Shown: positions 44,163-53,805, counted from the stretch's first letter. The stretch: 64,000 nt of DNA from Ktedonospora formicarum (GCF_016587355.1 NZ_BNJF01000001.1:4245721-4309720); one strand, 5' to 3'. Translations and numbers: made by a program. The notes: generated by a model not told the origin, from the letters alone.

Positions 44163-45772
44163 CGTTTGCGTAGATGGTGGATCTTGAGCGCGATCTGGAG
44201 CGAGAGGCGTAATTCCGCATCCTCTAGAGAACTTCCTAGCAACTCTTCAATGCGACCGAGGCGGTAGAGTAAAGAATTGCGATGCAGGTGCATGGTGCGC
44301 GCGGTTTCACTCAGGTTGCCGTTGCAGCGGAAGAAACACTCAAGTGTTTCCAGAAGTGTGCCGTCGTTGCGGCTATCGGAGTTGAGGAGCGCCCCCAACG
44401 TTTCTTGATAGAAGGTCGTAAGCTCGCTGTGCCCATCCAGGTGAAAAAGTAGACGGTAGACACCAAGGCGTGAGAACGAGTGAAGCTTGCCTTCACCAAA
44501 GAGACGACGACCAATTTCGAGGGCTTGTTGAGCTTCACGATAGGATTGAGGAATACTTGCTAGATCGGAGGCGATGCGCCCGGTTCCGCAGGAGTAGGAT
44601 GCCTGGTCAGCGCTCTCTAATTGAAGGCGTGCTTCAACACGCTGCAAACGCTCATAGATATCATTCTCACTCTCATGGCTGTTTGTGTTATTAGGTATTG
44701 GCAGAAGGGCAACGACGCGCCGGGTTTCGGTAAGCACCCAGCAGCCAGGCCAGACCCGCTGAAGTTCGTCGCGCACTCTCCTGCCCCAAAGGGTAAGTGT
44801 GCCATTGTGTGGCAATTCAGTTTCAGCGGAGGTGCCCTCAAAAACAGCGACCACCTGAGGCGTAGTGAGATCAAAACCCAGAATGCGCGCGCGTGCCAGC
44901 ACCTCTTCCTGTTGTTGATAACGCCCCTGGAGAATATTGGTGAACGCTTCGACGTGGTAGCGATTCTCGACCTCGTTGCGCTCCCGCTCGCGTGCAACTT
45001 CCATGGCGAGGATGGGTGTAACCTGGCGGAGAATGATACGCTCCAGGTAGTCGAAGTTATTCTCTTCTCCGATGAGCGAGATATAGCCTACGATCTCATG
45101 GCGAATCATGATTGGCTCAGCCACACGTGTCATTCCTTGTTGGCGGAGGAGCTGATCGCTGAGGTGAACGCTGAGTGGGAGAGGTTGACCTTCTGCAGGG
45201 GTTCCTTGATTGCGAATCTCATGTTCAGCATCTTCTATGACCACCCATTTGTGGCGTTGATTCGCGAGGTAATCACAGACTCCCTGCGCTCCAACACCCT
45301 GTACGCTCAATTGCATGAGATGGCGCGCAATCTCTGTTGCCTGGCGCTCAATCTCGCCGCGAAAGCTGACCACAAAATAGATGACTTCGCGCGCAATCTC
45401 GTCAATCTGGGCATTGTCGGGTAGCAGGATGAGGGGCAGATTGTGTTGGTCAGAGAAGCTGATAGCCTCTTTTCCAAGTGCTTCTATACTAGGTGCGCCA
45501 ACGGCGACGGCGGAGACACCTGCCTGGTGCAGGCTATGGAGAAGATGTGGTAGGGTTTCGTTGAGGCGGCGCAGGCGTGAGAGCGTGAGCAAGGCTATTT
45601 CGCCTCCCTGCACACTCTCGAAGGCGGGCAAGCGAACACGCATAGGACTGGCCCATGTGACGCGTCGCTCAAGACCTCCCGCTCCTGCCGCCAGTTGGGC
45701 ATCCCGTGAAGCGAGCAGAGTCAGGATATTACGGACTGAAGCTGAAGAAGCTGATGGTAGAAGACTGCTCAT
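44159..45772 (-). CDS. PucR/CdaR-type transcriptional regulator
   Basis: About 537 residues. N-terminal PucR-like sensor (SVRNILTLLASRDAQLAAGAGGLERRVTWASPM), a GAF-like central part, and a C-terminal helix-turn-helix of the CdaR type (ECFFRCNGNLSETARTMHLHRNSLLYRLGRIEELLG). Family members control purine, sugar-diacid or amino-acid catabolism; the target is unknown. Start is ATG 45772 or GTG 45781; ribosome sites are weak. Confidence 0.88.
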   Translation of the reverse strand: MSSLLPSASSASVRNILTLLASRDAQLAAGAGGLERRVTWASPMRVRLPAFESVQGGEIALLTLSRLRRLNETLPHLLHSLHQAGVSAVAVGAPSIEALGKEAISFSDQHNLPLILLPDNAQIDEIAREVIYFVVSFRGEIERQATEIARHLMQLSVQGVGAQGVCDYLANQRHKWVVIEDAEHEIRNQGTPAEGQPLPLSVHLSDQLLRQQGMTRVAEPIMIRHEIVGYISLIGEENNFDYLERIILRQVTPILAMEVARERERNEVENRYHVEAFTNILQGRYQQQEEVLARARILGFDLTTPQVVAVFEGTSAETELPHNGTLTLWGRRVRDELQRVWPGCWVLTETRRVVALLPIPNNTNSHESENDIYERLQRVEARLQLESADQASYSCGTGRIASDLASIPQSYREAQQALEIGRRLFGEGKLHSFSRLGVYRLLFHLDGHSELTTFYQETLGALLNSDSRNDGTLLETLECFFRCNGNLSETARTMHLHRNSLLYRLGRIEELLGSSLEDAELRLSLQIALKIHHLRKR

Positions 45773-45845
45773 GGTGCTCACGGGCGATTTCTCTCACAAT
45801 ACTGAGAACTTGCTTGCTTGATACCTACAAAAGAGACAAGCGATG

Positions 45846-45879
45846 AAATAATGCGTGTGTCCAGGCACATGCATTATTT
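45846..45879 (-). terminator. Hairpin after the small basic protein gene
   Basis: AAATAATGCGTGTG (45846-45859) pairs with CACATGCATTATTT (45866-45879) with one G-T pair. Confidence 0.55.
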
Positions 45880-45985
45880 AGCGCCGTGTAGATGAAGCGG
45901 TTTTGCGTTCTTGGTACTGCTTCTCCTTGATCTTTTTGGCTTTAGCGCGATGTTTCTGCCAGGCAACTCGTTTCGTTTTGTTCAT
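45878..45985 (-). CDS. Small basic protein, 35 aa
   Basis: ATG at 45985 has a consensus AAGGAGGG upstream. The product (MNKTKRVAWQKHRAKAKKIK...) is very Lys/Arg-rich and resembles short conserved proteins of Chloroflexota that start K-T-K-R-V-A-W. The charge suggests RNA or ribosome association; that is inference. The 338-bp region upstream (45986-46324) holds only a possible -10 TATACT and a small CTTGCCG/CGGCAAG hairpin near 46143. Confidence 0.75.
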   Translation of the reverse strand: MNKTKRVAWQKHRAKAKKIKEKQYQERKTASSTRR

Positions 45986-46324
45986 AAGTATAAAACCCTC
46001 CTTAGTTTTAGTATATACTATTGTTCTGTCTGACGACGTTGATGCCTTGTTAAGAAAAGCATTTGCCAACGCTACGCCGCCACATGGTACCACTTCAAGC
46101 TGAGTTTGCTTTGTGTGGCGGCTGAGCTCAGACAAATGAATGGCTTGCCGTCGGCGGCAAGGGAAGTGGAGTACCAGGCGTTTGCTCTGGACTCCAGGCA
46201 AAGAGGTGTTGCCCCTTGTGATCCCGCTCTTCCCCATCATGGGTTTAAACGCTTCCCGGATAGGCGAGTACCGGAGTCCGAAACTGGATTTCAGGTAGAG
46301 AGCATCAGCTCCCTACCCTTCTAC

Positions 46325-47146
46325 TTATTCCTCGCTATCGAGGCTATTATCGAAATCGGTATCGCTAGTATCTTCGCCGTCGTCTCCGCTATCGTAATAC
46401 TCATCCTCGTTGGAGAAATCGTCTTCGTCATCGCGGTCGAGGCGTAGCATGGAGTCCTTGATATAGGCGCGGATAGTGTCGCCTGTACCTTGAGCACTGG
46501 GGAAGCTGACTTTTCCAAACATGCTAGGATGCTGGTAGCTTTCCTGAATGATGATGCGGACATGACCATTCTCAACGGCCTGGATACCTGCGGTGTAGCG
46601 GTTGCCGCCCTCGCTAAACTCGATGATACGGTTAGCTAAGCGGGGTTCAACTTGACCGATCAGTTCTTCGGCTGAATTGCGCGCTTGCAGGGTATGACCA
46701 TTAATGGTAAGTTGGATGAGGTCGCCAACACTGAGTTTCGCCAGAGTTGTGCTGGGAGCCAGATTCACCAGTTCGGTGATAGCGGTTTTGCCCTTCTCGG
46801 CGACGAAGATACGAGGGTCAATGCGCTCCTTGGCGCGTGCGGAGACCGGACCTTCCTGCTCTATGAGCAAGGTCAGGCGGTCGACGTTCTTCCTGGCAAT
46901 GCCATTATCTGAACTATATTTCAGTGTTTGTGAGTAGGCATCGAGCGCGTTCTGGTATTGCCCCAGTTCGCTATAAGCCTTGCCCAGGCGGTTGTACGCA
47001 TCTGGCTCTGTGGAAAAGATATTCAGGATGTTCTTGTTTGTCTGAACGGCCTCATCCCACAAGCCTTCTTGTGCTTGTTTTACCGCCTGATCGGTCCACT
47101 GTTTTTTCAGCCGAATTCTCTCTTCCGCTGACAGCGTTTGCGTCAT
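46325..47146 (-). CDS. TPR-repeat protein with acidic tail
   Basis: 273 residues. Two or more TPR motifs (about 12-90; DAYNRLGKAYSELGQYQNALDAYSQTL), a central beta-rich domain (TITELVNL-like segments to QESYQHPSMFG) and a strongly acidic Asp/Glu C-terminus. Probably a cytoplasmic scaffold. ATG at 47146 follows GGAGGTG. It lies directly downstream of miaB, 60 bp away on the same strand. Confidence 0.8.
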   Translation of the reverse strand: MTQTLSAEERIRLKKQWTDQAVKQAQEGLWDEAVQTNKNILNIFSTEPDAYNRLGKAYSELGQYQNALDAYSQTLKYSSDNGIARKNVDRLTLLIEQEGPVSARAKERIDPRIFVAEKGKTAITELVNLAPSTTLAKLSVGDLIQLTINGHTLQARNSAEELIGQVEPRLANRIIEFSEGGNRYTAGIQAVENGHVRIIIQESYQHPSMFGKVSFPSAQGTGDTIRAYIKDSMLRLDRDDEDDFSNEDEYYDSGDDGEDTSDTDFDNSLDSEE

Positions 47147-47206
47147 CGAACGACACCTCCACCTGTGTAATTTGTTGGGTAATGTGCAATGGATATAGTT
47201 TGCTTA

Positions 47207-48706
47207 TTATAACTCAACTGTGCAACCCTGAAGGGACCAGGCTGTAGTCCGTTCAATGCGCACATTGACGAGATCGCCGATTTGTACGGTGCCTGCTTCT
47301 GGCTGGGGGAAGAAGACGAGCTTGTTCGCCCGGTTGCGTCCCTTCCATTGCTTACGACCGTGATTTTCGTTGCTATCTTCAACCAGGACCTCTTCAACGC
47401 GGCCCAGGTATTGTTGATTTATTTCGAGCGCAATCTGGCTTTGTACCTCTTCGACGGCGTGCAGGCGACGTTTTTTCTCTGCCAGGGGGATGTTATCTTC
47501 CCAACGAGAGGCGACGGTACCTGGACGGACGGAATAGGCTGCGACATGAACGACATCGAAGCGTACGCGCTTGATCATATCAAGTGTGGTTTGGAACTCC
47601 TCATCGGTTTCACCACAGAAGCCGACGATGACATCGGTTGAGAGTGAGATATCAGGCCAGAGTTCACGCACGCGGTCGATCTTCTCATAGTATTCTTCGA
47701 TGGTGTAGCCGCGTTTCATCCGCTTGAGTGTATCGTTATGACCGGCCTGGACGGGAATATTGAGATGTTCGCAGACCTTGGGCAGTGCAGCCATACGTTC
47801 GATCATGCTATCGGTCATGTAGCGAGGGTAAGAGGTCATAAAGCGAATGCGATGCAGGCCATCGATCTCGCTGAGGCTGGTCATAAGGTCGGCGAGGTTG
47901 GGCTGATCCTGGAGATCCAGACCATAGGATTCGATGGTCTGGCCCAGCAGAGTCAGTTCCTGCGCGCCCTTGGTGACCAGGGTACGGGCCTCGGTCATCA
48001 GCTCATCGATGGGACGACTACGCTCGCGACCACGGCGGTAGGGAACGATACAATATGTGCAGACCTTATTGCAACCTAGAACTATGGGTAGCCACGCGGT
48101 TGGGCTGGCCTTCTTCGGCTCGATGGTTGTTGGGTAGTGCGCTATCCGCTCACCGGGTTTGGGAGTGATAGCCATTGGCAAGACGGTCCGTTTGCCGGAG
48201 CGAGAGAAGGAGGTCGCAAAGGTTGGCTTATGTTCGTGTGGTTGCTCAGTGATACGCTGGGCTTGTTCAGCCAGGGCTTCTTCGTGAGGCAGCAACTCGA
48301 CATCAAGGCAGCCAGAGCCTGAGATAGGAGTCCAACGCTCTTCCAGGAAACGAGGCAGAATATCGGCCTGTTCGACCTTCATGAAGAGGTCAATATGTGG
48401 ATAGCGTTTGCCAAGCTCATCGATGGTTTTCTGGTTGCCGATCATGCAACCCATCAGGGCGACGAGCAGGTCATCGCGTTTTTCTTTCGCATATTTGAGC
48501 AGGGAGAGCTGGTTGTGGGCCTTCTCTTCAGGAGCTTTACGCACGCTGCATGTATTGAGGACCACGAGATTTGCCTGATCCATATCTGACTCTTCCCAGC
48601 CCATGCCTTCGAGCATAGTCTGGATGCGCTGTGAGTCGGCTTGATTCATTTGACAGCCAACGGTCCAAATGTGATATTTCCCACGCGGGATTGTTGTCGT
48701 GGTCAT
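47207..48706 (-). CDS. miaB: tRNA-2-methylthio-N6-dimethylallyladenosine synthase (MiaB family)
   Basis: 499 residues. It methylthiolates i6A37 in tRNA. The N-terminal methylthiotransferase domain carries three cluster Cys (C18, C53, C87); the radical-SAM motif CNKVCTYC is at 212-219; a TRAM domain closes the protein. The stretch between C87 and the radical-SAM motif is about 50 residues longer than in E. coli MiaB (about 125-200, Pro/His-rich). ATG at 48706 has GAGAGGC upstream; further in-frame starts lie in the repeat region. Confidence 0.93.
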   Translation of the reverse strand: MTTTTIPRGKYHIWTVGCQMNQADSQRIQTMLEGMGWEESDMDQANLVVLNTCSVRKAPEEKAHNQLSLLKYAKEKRDDLLVALMGCMIGNQKTIDELGKRYPHIDLFMKVEQADILPRFLEERWTPISGSGCLDVELLPHEEALAEQAQRITEQPHEHKPTFATSFSRSGKRTVLPMAITPKPGERIAHYPTTIEPKKASPTAWLPIVLGCNKVCTYCIVPYRRGRERSRPIDELMTEARTLVTKGAQELTLLGQTIESYGLDLQDQPNLADLMTSLSEIDGLHRIRFMTSYPRYMTDSMIERMAALPKVCEHLNIPVQAGHNDTLKRMKRGYTIEEYYEKIDRVRELWPDISLSTDVIVGFCGETDEEFQTTLDMIKRVRFDVVHVAAYSVRPGTVASRWEDNIPLAEKKRRLHAVEEVQSQIALEINQQYLGRVEEVLVEDSNENHGRKQWKGRNRANKLVFFPQPEAGTVQIGDLVNVRIERTTAWSLQGCTVEL

Positions 48707-48740
48707 CTCAAAATGCCTCTCTTTGAGCGTGATGTAAAGT

Positions 48741-48808
48741 CTTAGCTGAAAACCAACGCCGTTGTCGCGGCTAGCGCATCTGCGCTCAGGTTTTCGCGTA
48801 AGGAGTAA
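48741..48808. repeat. Palindromic intergenic repeat, copy 2
   Basis: Starts CTTAGCTGAAAACCAACGCC, contains TCGCGGCTAGCGCATCTGCG and ends CAGGTTTTCGCGTAAGGAG. Same ends and core as copies 1, 3 and 4, with the internal part shortened. Lies immediately upstream of miaB. Confidence 0.75.
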
Positions 48809-49144
48809 GTATGGTTTTGGAAGATAGTGTGAAGACCTTTCTCTCGAGACGGTATTATACAGCGTTGTTTTCGCTTTGTCTAGCAAGCTTGTTCCACCTT
48901 ATGTCGTCGTGTGGGAAGGGGCTAGAAGCATATATGGAATTGCTACCGGTTGTTAAGAAGTAAGATTGGTATACGATAGCATATCGTAGCCTGCCTGGTG
49001 TGCGTTTAGGTTTGGGATTGTCATCAGAAAGCTACTAAATCTAGCAATGTGTAGAAGGGGTAAATCTATAGAATGAGAAATAAAATAGGCATCAAGTGCT
49101 GTATGCCTAATAAAGTGTTTGGGATCAGAAATGCGCGGGGAGGT

Positions 49145-49243
49145 TGGCAGAGGCGTATGGGAGTCGAACCCACCAGGGACCGCGCCGAGCGGCCCCCCAG
49201 CCGTTTTGAAGACGGTGGGACCCACCGGGGCCCCTACGCCTCC
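49145..49243 (-). tRNA. selC: tRNA-Sec (anticodon UCA)
   Basis: 99 nt on the minus strand including an encoded CCA. The acceptor 5' strand GGAGGCGT pairs with ACGCCTC(T), giving the long acceptor stem typical of tRNA-Sec. The anticodon loop reads CTTCAAA with anticodon UCA. A long variable arm (GCTGGGGGGCCGCTCGGC...) and a normal T-arm (GGTTCGACTCC) follow. It implies UGA-selenocysteine decoding; SelA, SelB and SelD are not in this window. Confidence 0.92.
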
Positions 49244-49298
49244 TCGTTGAGCGCATTGAATAGATATGCCGCTATTGTGCCATGAGTGGATGGGGCTG

Positions 49299-49958
49299 TC
49301 AAGCCAGGGCACGAATGGTAGTGAGTGAGACCTCGGTCAAGTCCTTAACGACGAGATTGGCGGCGCGTAGACCCGGAATGTCGCGTTCACCCGCGACGGC
49401 GATGGAGTACATACCAGCGGCACGCGCGGCCTCGATGCCCGCGATGGCGTCCTCGATAACCAGGCAGTGAGCGGGCGTGACGCCTAGCGAATCGGCAGCC
49501 TTGAGGAAGACATCAGGGGCGGGTTTGCCACGCCTGACATCTTCGCCAGAGACTAGGGCATTGAGATAGCGTTCTAGGCCCAGCACTTCACTAATGAGAG
49601 CGATATTGGTATGAGGAGTTGAAGTGGCGAGTGCTTGGGGATAACCCGCTTTATGGAGGGCGGAGAGGAGTTCCTCAGAGCCGGGGAGGAAGGCGATGGT
49701 ATGACGGGCGTAGTCGCGGAAATAGGCTTCTTTGCGGTCCGCCAATTCCTGGACGCGTTCGGGTGTTGTTGGCTCGCCGAGGAGGTCTGGGATGATTGCG
49801 TCGTTGCGCCAGCCGAAGGTGGCCCAGAATTGCTCATCGCTATAGGGAATATTGAGGTCCTGAGCCAGGCGATACCAGGCTTTGCGGTGGGAATCCGCAC
49901 TATCGATGATAACGCCGTCCAGATCCCAGATGACGGCGCGGACCTTTGTGTCTGCCAT
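49299..49958 (-). CDS. HAD-superfamily phosphatase / beta-phosphoglucomutase-like
   Basis: 219 residues. Motif I WDLDGVIID gives the nucleophile Asp and general acid, motif II TSTPH, motif III with GKPAPDVFLKAA, motif IV VIEDAIAGIEAA. The helical cap fits subfamily I (PGMB/GPH type). A hydrolysed substrate cannot be deduced. ATG at 49958 has GGAG upstream. It lies 55 bp from selC on the same strand. Confidence 0.88.
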   Translation of the reverse strand: MADTKVRAVIWDLDGVIIDSADSHRKAWYRLAQDLNIPYSDEQFWATFGWRNDAIIPDLLGEPTTPERVQELADRKEAYFRDYARHTIAFLPGSEELLSALHKAGYPQALATSTPHTNIALISEVLGLERYLNALVSGEDVRRGKPAPDVFLKAADSLGVTPAHCLVIEDAIAGIEAARAAGMYSIAVAGERDIPGLRAANLVVKDLTEVSLTTIRALA

Positions 49959-50393
49959 AAGATTGTACTCCAGCTACAAATTGCGTTCTGTCAGACTGCG
50001 ATTGCAGTGAACTTTTCTTCATCATATCACACGGATAAGCTTAATGATGATTACTTCGTTATACGCTACATATATCAGGTACCTATAAGCGTGGACAGGT
50101 TCGGTAGAATAGTACTTGTAGCTAGAACTGCTTATCAGAATGCTATAGCTTGAGAAAAGGCGGTGAAAGATTGGACTACTGAGGTTGGGTCGGGAGCAGG
50201 TGGTTTTCAGCTGTATGATACAATAAAGTGCGTATTATGGAGGGGGGATGGCGCGCCTACGTTGAGGCGAGTATAGGTTGACTGGTGTATGCTAACGCGA
50301 AACGCCCGCATATGACGTTTGCGCGTGACTCTGGCGCTTTTAACAATGAAGTTAAATGGGAAGACCGAAAAGGATTATTTGTATTTCTAAGAT

Positions 50394-50517
50394 CTTATGC
50401 GAAAACTAATGTGCTGCCGTGCCCCTAGTGGAGGGCATAGCTAGTGCGCGCTGGCTGCCGTTCAGGTAGCATTAATGGGCGTAGCGACAAGCACTCTCAG
50501 GTTTTCGAATTAGGAAT
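50394..50517. repeat. Palindromic intergenic repeat, copy 3 (longest)
   Basis: Begins CTTATGCGAAAACTAATG, has GCTGCCGTGCCC and CTAGTGCGCG inside and ends CTCAGGTTTTCGAATTAGGA. Carries about 40 extra bases in the middle. It fills the gap before paaK (49959-50579), otherwise without a gene. Confidence 0.65.
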
Positions 50518-50579
50518 AATAGAATAAGATTTGCTAACATACAGGGTGGATTGCTCAATATGTGATCTGGAGGAATTTG

Positions 50580-51941
50580 ATGAGTGTTCGTAGCTTCTTT
50601 CAAGAAGAGATAGAGACGCTTCCTAAAAAGAAACTCAAGGCATTACAGTTACAGCGCTTGCAGGCGATGGTAGAGCGAGTTTACCATCAAAACACCTTTT
50701 ATCGTAAACTCTACGATGAGGCGGGGGTCAAGCCAGCGGACATTCAGAGCCTGGAGGATATCCGTAAGCTTCCATTTTTGGAGAAGAAGAGTGTGCGTGG
50801 GGCGTATCCGTATGGGATGGCGCTCGCGCCCATTGGTGGTGAGAATGGCGCGGTCGAGGTTCACGCCACCAGTGGTACCACTGGTAAGAGCGTGCCGGTC
50901 TTCGCGACCATGAAGGACATCGAGAACTGGGCTGATCTGAACGCACGCGAACTCTGGATGACGGGCCTACGTCCCGGCGATGTCTTCATGAACAGCTATG
51001 GTTATGGCCTGCCAACGGGTGGCTTTGGCTTCCATTATGGCGCGATGAGGATGGGGGTCATGGCGATTCCTATGGGCGCGGACGCGCGTCAGTATGAGCG
51101 CTTCATCGACTTCATATTTGACTTTGGCGTAGCGGGTATGTGTATGACGCCTTCGGTTGGCCTGTATGTGGGCAACAAAGCTCGCGAGATGGGTATTGAT
51201 TTCAAGAAGAGCAAGCTGAAGACGGGCCTCTTTGGTGCGGAGCCATGGCCTTGGGAGACGCGCCTGAAGCTGGAAGAGTATTTCAATATTACCGCTTACG
51301 ACGAGTTCGGTATGACCGAGTTCCTTGGACCCGGTATGACCTGTGAATGCGAGGTACGCGACGGAATGCACGCCTGGGCTGATGCTTTCCTGGTGGAGTG
51401 TATCAATCCTGAGACTGGGGAGTCGGTGCCGGATGGTGAGGAGGGTGAGCTAGTCTGGACGTGGTTGAATGCCGATGGTACGGCGATGCTGCGCTATCGT
51501 AGCCGGGACCTCTCGCGCCTGTGGTGGGATGATGAATGCGCCTGTGGTCGTACACATCCCAAGATTGCCGCTATTAAAGGGCGTACCGATGACGCGGTGC
51601 CAATTCGTGGTTTGATCGTCTTCCCCAGCCAGATTGAGGCCGCGCTATTGCGCTTCCCTGAGACCGGTGCGAACTTCCGCATCATCATCGACAAGCGCAA
51701 CGGCCTGGATACCTTTGATCTGAAGGTGGAGGTCAAGGACAATGCCATGCTGGAGAGTGAAGAGTTTGTGAAGAGCCTCCAGAAGCAGATGGCTGAGGCC
51801 GTGAAGTCCGTGACGGGCAACACGCCGCATGTGCATCTGGTCACCGCCGATAGCTTGCCACGAGCTACAGGTGGTGAGTCCAAGACGGCCAGTGCGCGCG
51901 TCGAAGATCGACGCAAGCTCCAGCCAGCCGAGCAGAAGTAG
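50580..51941 (+). CDS. paaK: Phenylacetate-CoA ligase family (PaaK-like)
   Basis: 453-residue adenylate-forming enzyme. The ATP-binding P-loop-like segment HATSGTTGKSVPVF, YGYGLPTGGFGFHYGA, LFGAEPWPWETR, TAYDEFGMTEFLGPG and GRTDDAVPIRG follow the family. Members make aryl-CoA thioesters, often of phenylacetate; no paa genes are nearby, so the acid is uncertain. ATG at 50580 has GGAGGA upstream. Confidence 0.92.
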   Translation: MSVRSFFQEEIETLPKKKLKALQLQRLQAMVERVYHQNTFYRKLYDEAGVKPADIQSLEDIRKLPFLEKKSVRGAYPYGMALAPIGGENGAVEVHATSGTTGKSVPVFATMKDIENWADLNARELWMTGLRPGDVFMNSYGYGLPTGGFGFHYGAMRMGVMAIPMGADARQYERFIDFIFDFGVAGMCMTPSVGLYVGNKAREMGIDFKKSKLKTGLFGAEPWPWETRLKLEEYFNITAYDEFGMTEFLGPGMTCECEVRDGMHAWADAFLVECINPETGESVPDGEEGELVWTWLNADGTAMLRYRSRDLSRLWWDDECACGRTHPKIAAIKGRTDDAVPIRGLIVFPSQIEAALLRFPETGANFRIIIDKRNGLDTFDLKVEVKDNAMLESEEFVKSLQKQMAEAVKSVTGNTPHVHLVTADSLPRATGGESKTASARVEDRRKLQPAEQK

Positions 51942-51951
51942 ATATTCAACT

Positions 51952-52006
51952 AAAAAGGGAGTGTGCCCTGGGTTGCTGACAGCAACCCAGGGCACACTCC
52001 CTTTTT
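51952..52006. terminator. 26-bp-stem bidirectional terminator
   Basis: 51952-51977 pairs perfectly with 51981-52006 over a 3-base loop, with A5 on the left and T5 on the right. It lies between the convergent paaK-like and decarboxylase genes. The length is unusual for a plain terminator. Confidence 0.85.
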
Positions 52007-52062
52007 ATGGAGATGGTGGGTGATAATACAGCGCCTGACTTCCTCGTACTATGTCTCTAATG

Positions 52063-53325
52063 CTATGCCTGACCGTTGAATCCAGTGAAGTCGAGGGTGC
52101 TGAAGTAATCTTCGATGGTTTCGGCGCGGCGGATAAGTTGAATGTTGCCGCTGGTGGTGAGAAGGAGTTCAGCGGAGCGGAGCTTGCCATTGTAGTTGAA
52201 GCCCATAGCGTGCCCGTGTGCCCCAGTATCATGGATGACAACAATGTCATTGGTGTCAATTGGGGGCAAGGAGCGGTCGATAGCAAATTTGTCGAAGTTC
52301 TCGCAGAGCGAGCCGACGACGTCGTAGATGTGGGTGGCGGGGGCTTCCTCTTTACCCAGAACGGTGACATGATGGTATGCACCGTAGAGGGCTGGTCGCA
52401 TGAGATTAGTCATGCAGGCATCGAGGCCAATGTAGTCTTTATAGGTCTCCTTGTGGTGAATAGCGGTTGTTATGAGATAGCCGTGGGGGCCAGTAATGAA
52501 TCTGCCGCACTCCATGACGATTTGAAGTGGGGGCAGCCCCTGCTGAACGATTTTGCGCTCATAAAGGTCTGCGACGCCACGCGAGAAGATATCCAGGTCG
52601 AACGGTTCTTGTTCGGGTCGATAAGGGATACCAATGCCACCACCCAGATTGACGAAGGAGAAGGTAATGCCGACCTCGCGCGCGAGAGTGGCGACGAGAT
52701 CGAAGAGCATACTTGCTGTCTCGATGAAGTAGAGGGGATCAAGTTCGTTGGAGGCGAGCATGGCGTGGAGTCCGAAGCGGTGAACACCCTTGCTTTTAGC
52801 CATCGCATAGGCAGAGAACAACTGCTCGTAGGTCAGGCCGTATTTGGCCTCGCGGGGATCGCCGATGATGGTGTTGCCACTACGGAGAGGGCCAGGGTTG
52901 TAGCGGAAGCTGAGGAGGTCGGGAAGGCTCGCCACATGTTCCAGATACTCCAGGTGGCTGATATCATCCAGATTGATGATTGCTCCCAGTTCGCGAGCTT
53001 TGCGAAATTCGTTCGCGGGCGTCTCATTAGACGTGAACATGATGTCATCGCCTGTAAAACCGACATGTTGAGCAAGCAGGAGTTCGGGGAGAGAGCTACA
53101 GTCCACGCCCAACCCTTCTTCCTTAAGGATGCGCAGAATATGGGGGTTAGGCAGAGCCTTGACCGCGAAATAGTTGGTGAAGGTTTCTGACCAGGAGAAG
53201 GTTTGTTTGAGGTTACGTGCCGCTTGCCGAATGCCTTGCTCGTCGTAGATATGGAAGGGGGTAGGATAGGTTGTCGTAATATTGGCTACTTGTTTGGCTG
53301 TCAAAGGGAAGCGTTTGATTGTCAT
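52063..53325 (-). CDS. lysA: PLP-dependent decarboxylase of the diaminopimelate/ornithine fold
   Basis: 420 residues, alanine-racemase-like barrel plus beta domain. The PLP Lys is in FAVKALPNP; LGGGIGIPY binds phosphate, MECGRFITG and the C-terminal SLCENFDKF and HDTGAHGHAMGFNYNGKLRSAE fit meso-diaminopimelate decarboxylase. It would give lysine. Because related enzymes act on other amino acids, the exact substrate is a family-level call. Confidence 0.9.
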   Translation of the reverse strand: MTIKRFPLTAKQVANITTTYPTPFHIYDEQGIRQAARNLKQTFSWSETFTNYFAVKALPNPHILRILKEEGLGVDCSSLPELLLAQHVGFTGDDIMFTSNETPANEFRKARELGAIINLDDISHLEYLEHVASLPDLLSFRYNPGPLRSGNTIIGDPREAKYGLTYEQLFSAYAMAKSKGVHRFGLHAMLASNELDPLYFIETASMLFDLVATLAREVGITFSFVNLGGGIGIPYRPEQEPFDLDIFSRGVADLYERKIVQQGLPPLQIVMECGRFITGPHGYLITTAIHHKETYKDYIGLDACMTNLMRPALYGAYHHVTVLGKEEAPATHIYDVVGSLCENFDKFAIDRSLPPIDTNDIVVIHDTGAHGHAMGFNYNGKLRSAELLLTTSGNIQLIRRAETIEDYFSTLDFTGFNGQA

Positions 53326-53334
53326 ATGTACTCC

Positions 53335-53805
53335 TCAGACTTGCTGCTTGTCGCTCTCGCTGAGTAGGCGCTCTTGCTCACCAGCCTTGAGGGCTTCATC
53401 TTGTTCCAAGCGTTTATAGTAGCCTGTATAGATTGCTAGCCCCATGATCCCACTGACCATCACCATCACACCTGCGATCCAGAGCATATGCCATAAGGCC
53501 GCAACCACACCAACACAGGCACCCAGGAGCCCAATCGTCTTTGCAATACTAATATAAGGAGACGAGGCTGTATAGTGGCGTTGGGATTGAAGTTGATTGA
53601 GCATTAAAAGGACTGCCAGGAGTGGGATAGCTAGTGAGAAAGCTACGACGCAGATAGTGGAGGGCAAATCTAGTGAAGGGGCAGTGATAAAGGATTGTAC
53701 AATGACGACGCCAATACCAATGAGTCCGGCATACGTCAGGTTGTTCTGCTGTAGCCAGCTTTCTTTATGCTGCCAATCCTCTTTTGGAGTTACATTCTTT
53801 CTCAT
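53335..53805 (-). CDS. Four-helix membrane protein, hypothetical
   Basis: 156 residues with four hydrophobic helices (LIGIGVVIVQSFI, STICVVAFSLAIPLLAVLLM, TIGLLGACVGVVAAL and IAGVMVMVSGIMGLAIY), a basic N-terminus and a charged C-terminal tail. No known motif. Its stop is close to the lysA start, so the two are probably co-transcribed. Confidence 0.75.
   Translation of the reverse strand: MRKNVTPKEDWQHKESWLQQNNLTYAGLIGIGVVIVQSFITAPSLDLPSTICVVAFSLAIPLLAVLLMLNQLQSQRHYTASSPYISIAKTIGLLGACVGVVAALWHMLWIAGVMVMVSGIMGLAIYTGYYKRLEQDEALKAGEQERLLSESDKQQV

Noticed and set aside
44621..45424. 267-codon plus-strand frame over the PucR-type gene
   Set aside because: No ribosome site or recognisable domain; the minus frame has PucR and HTH motifs.
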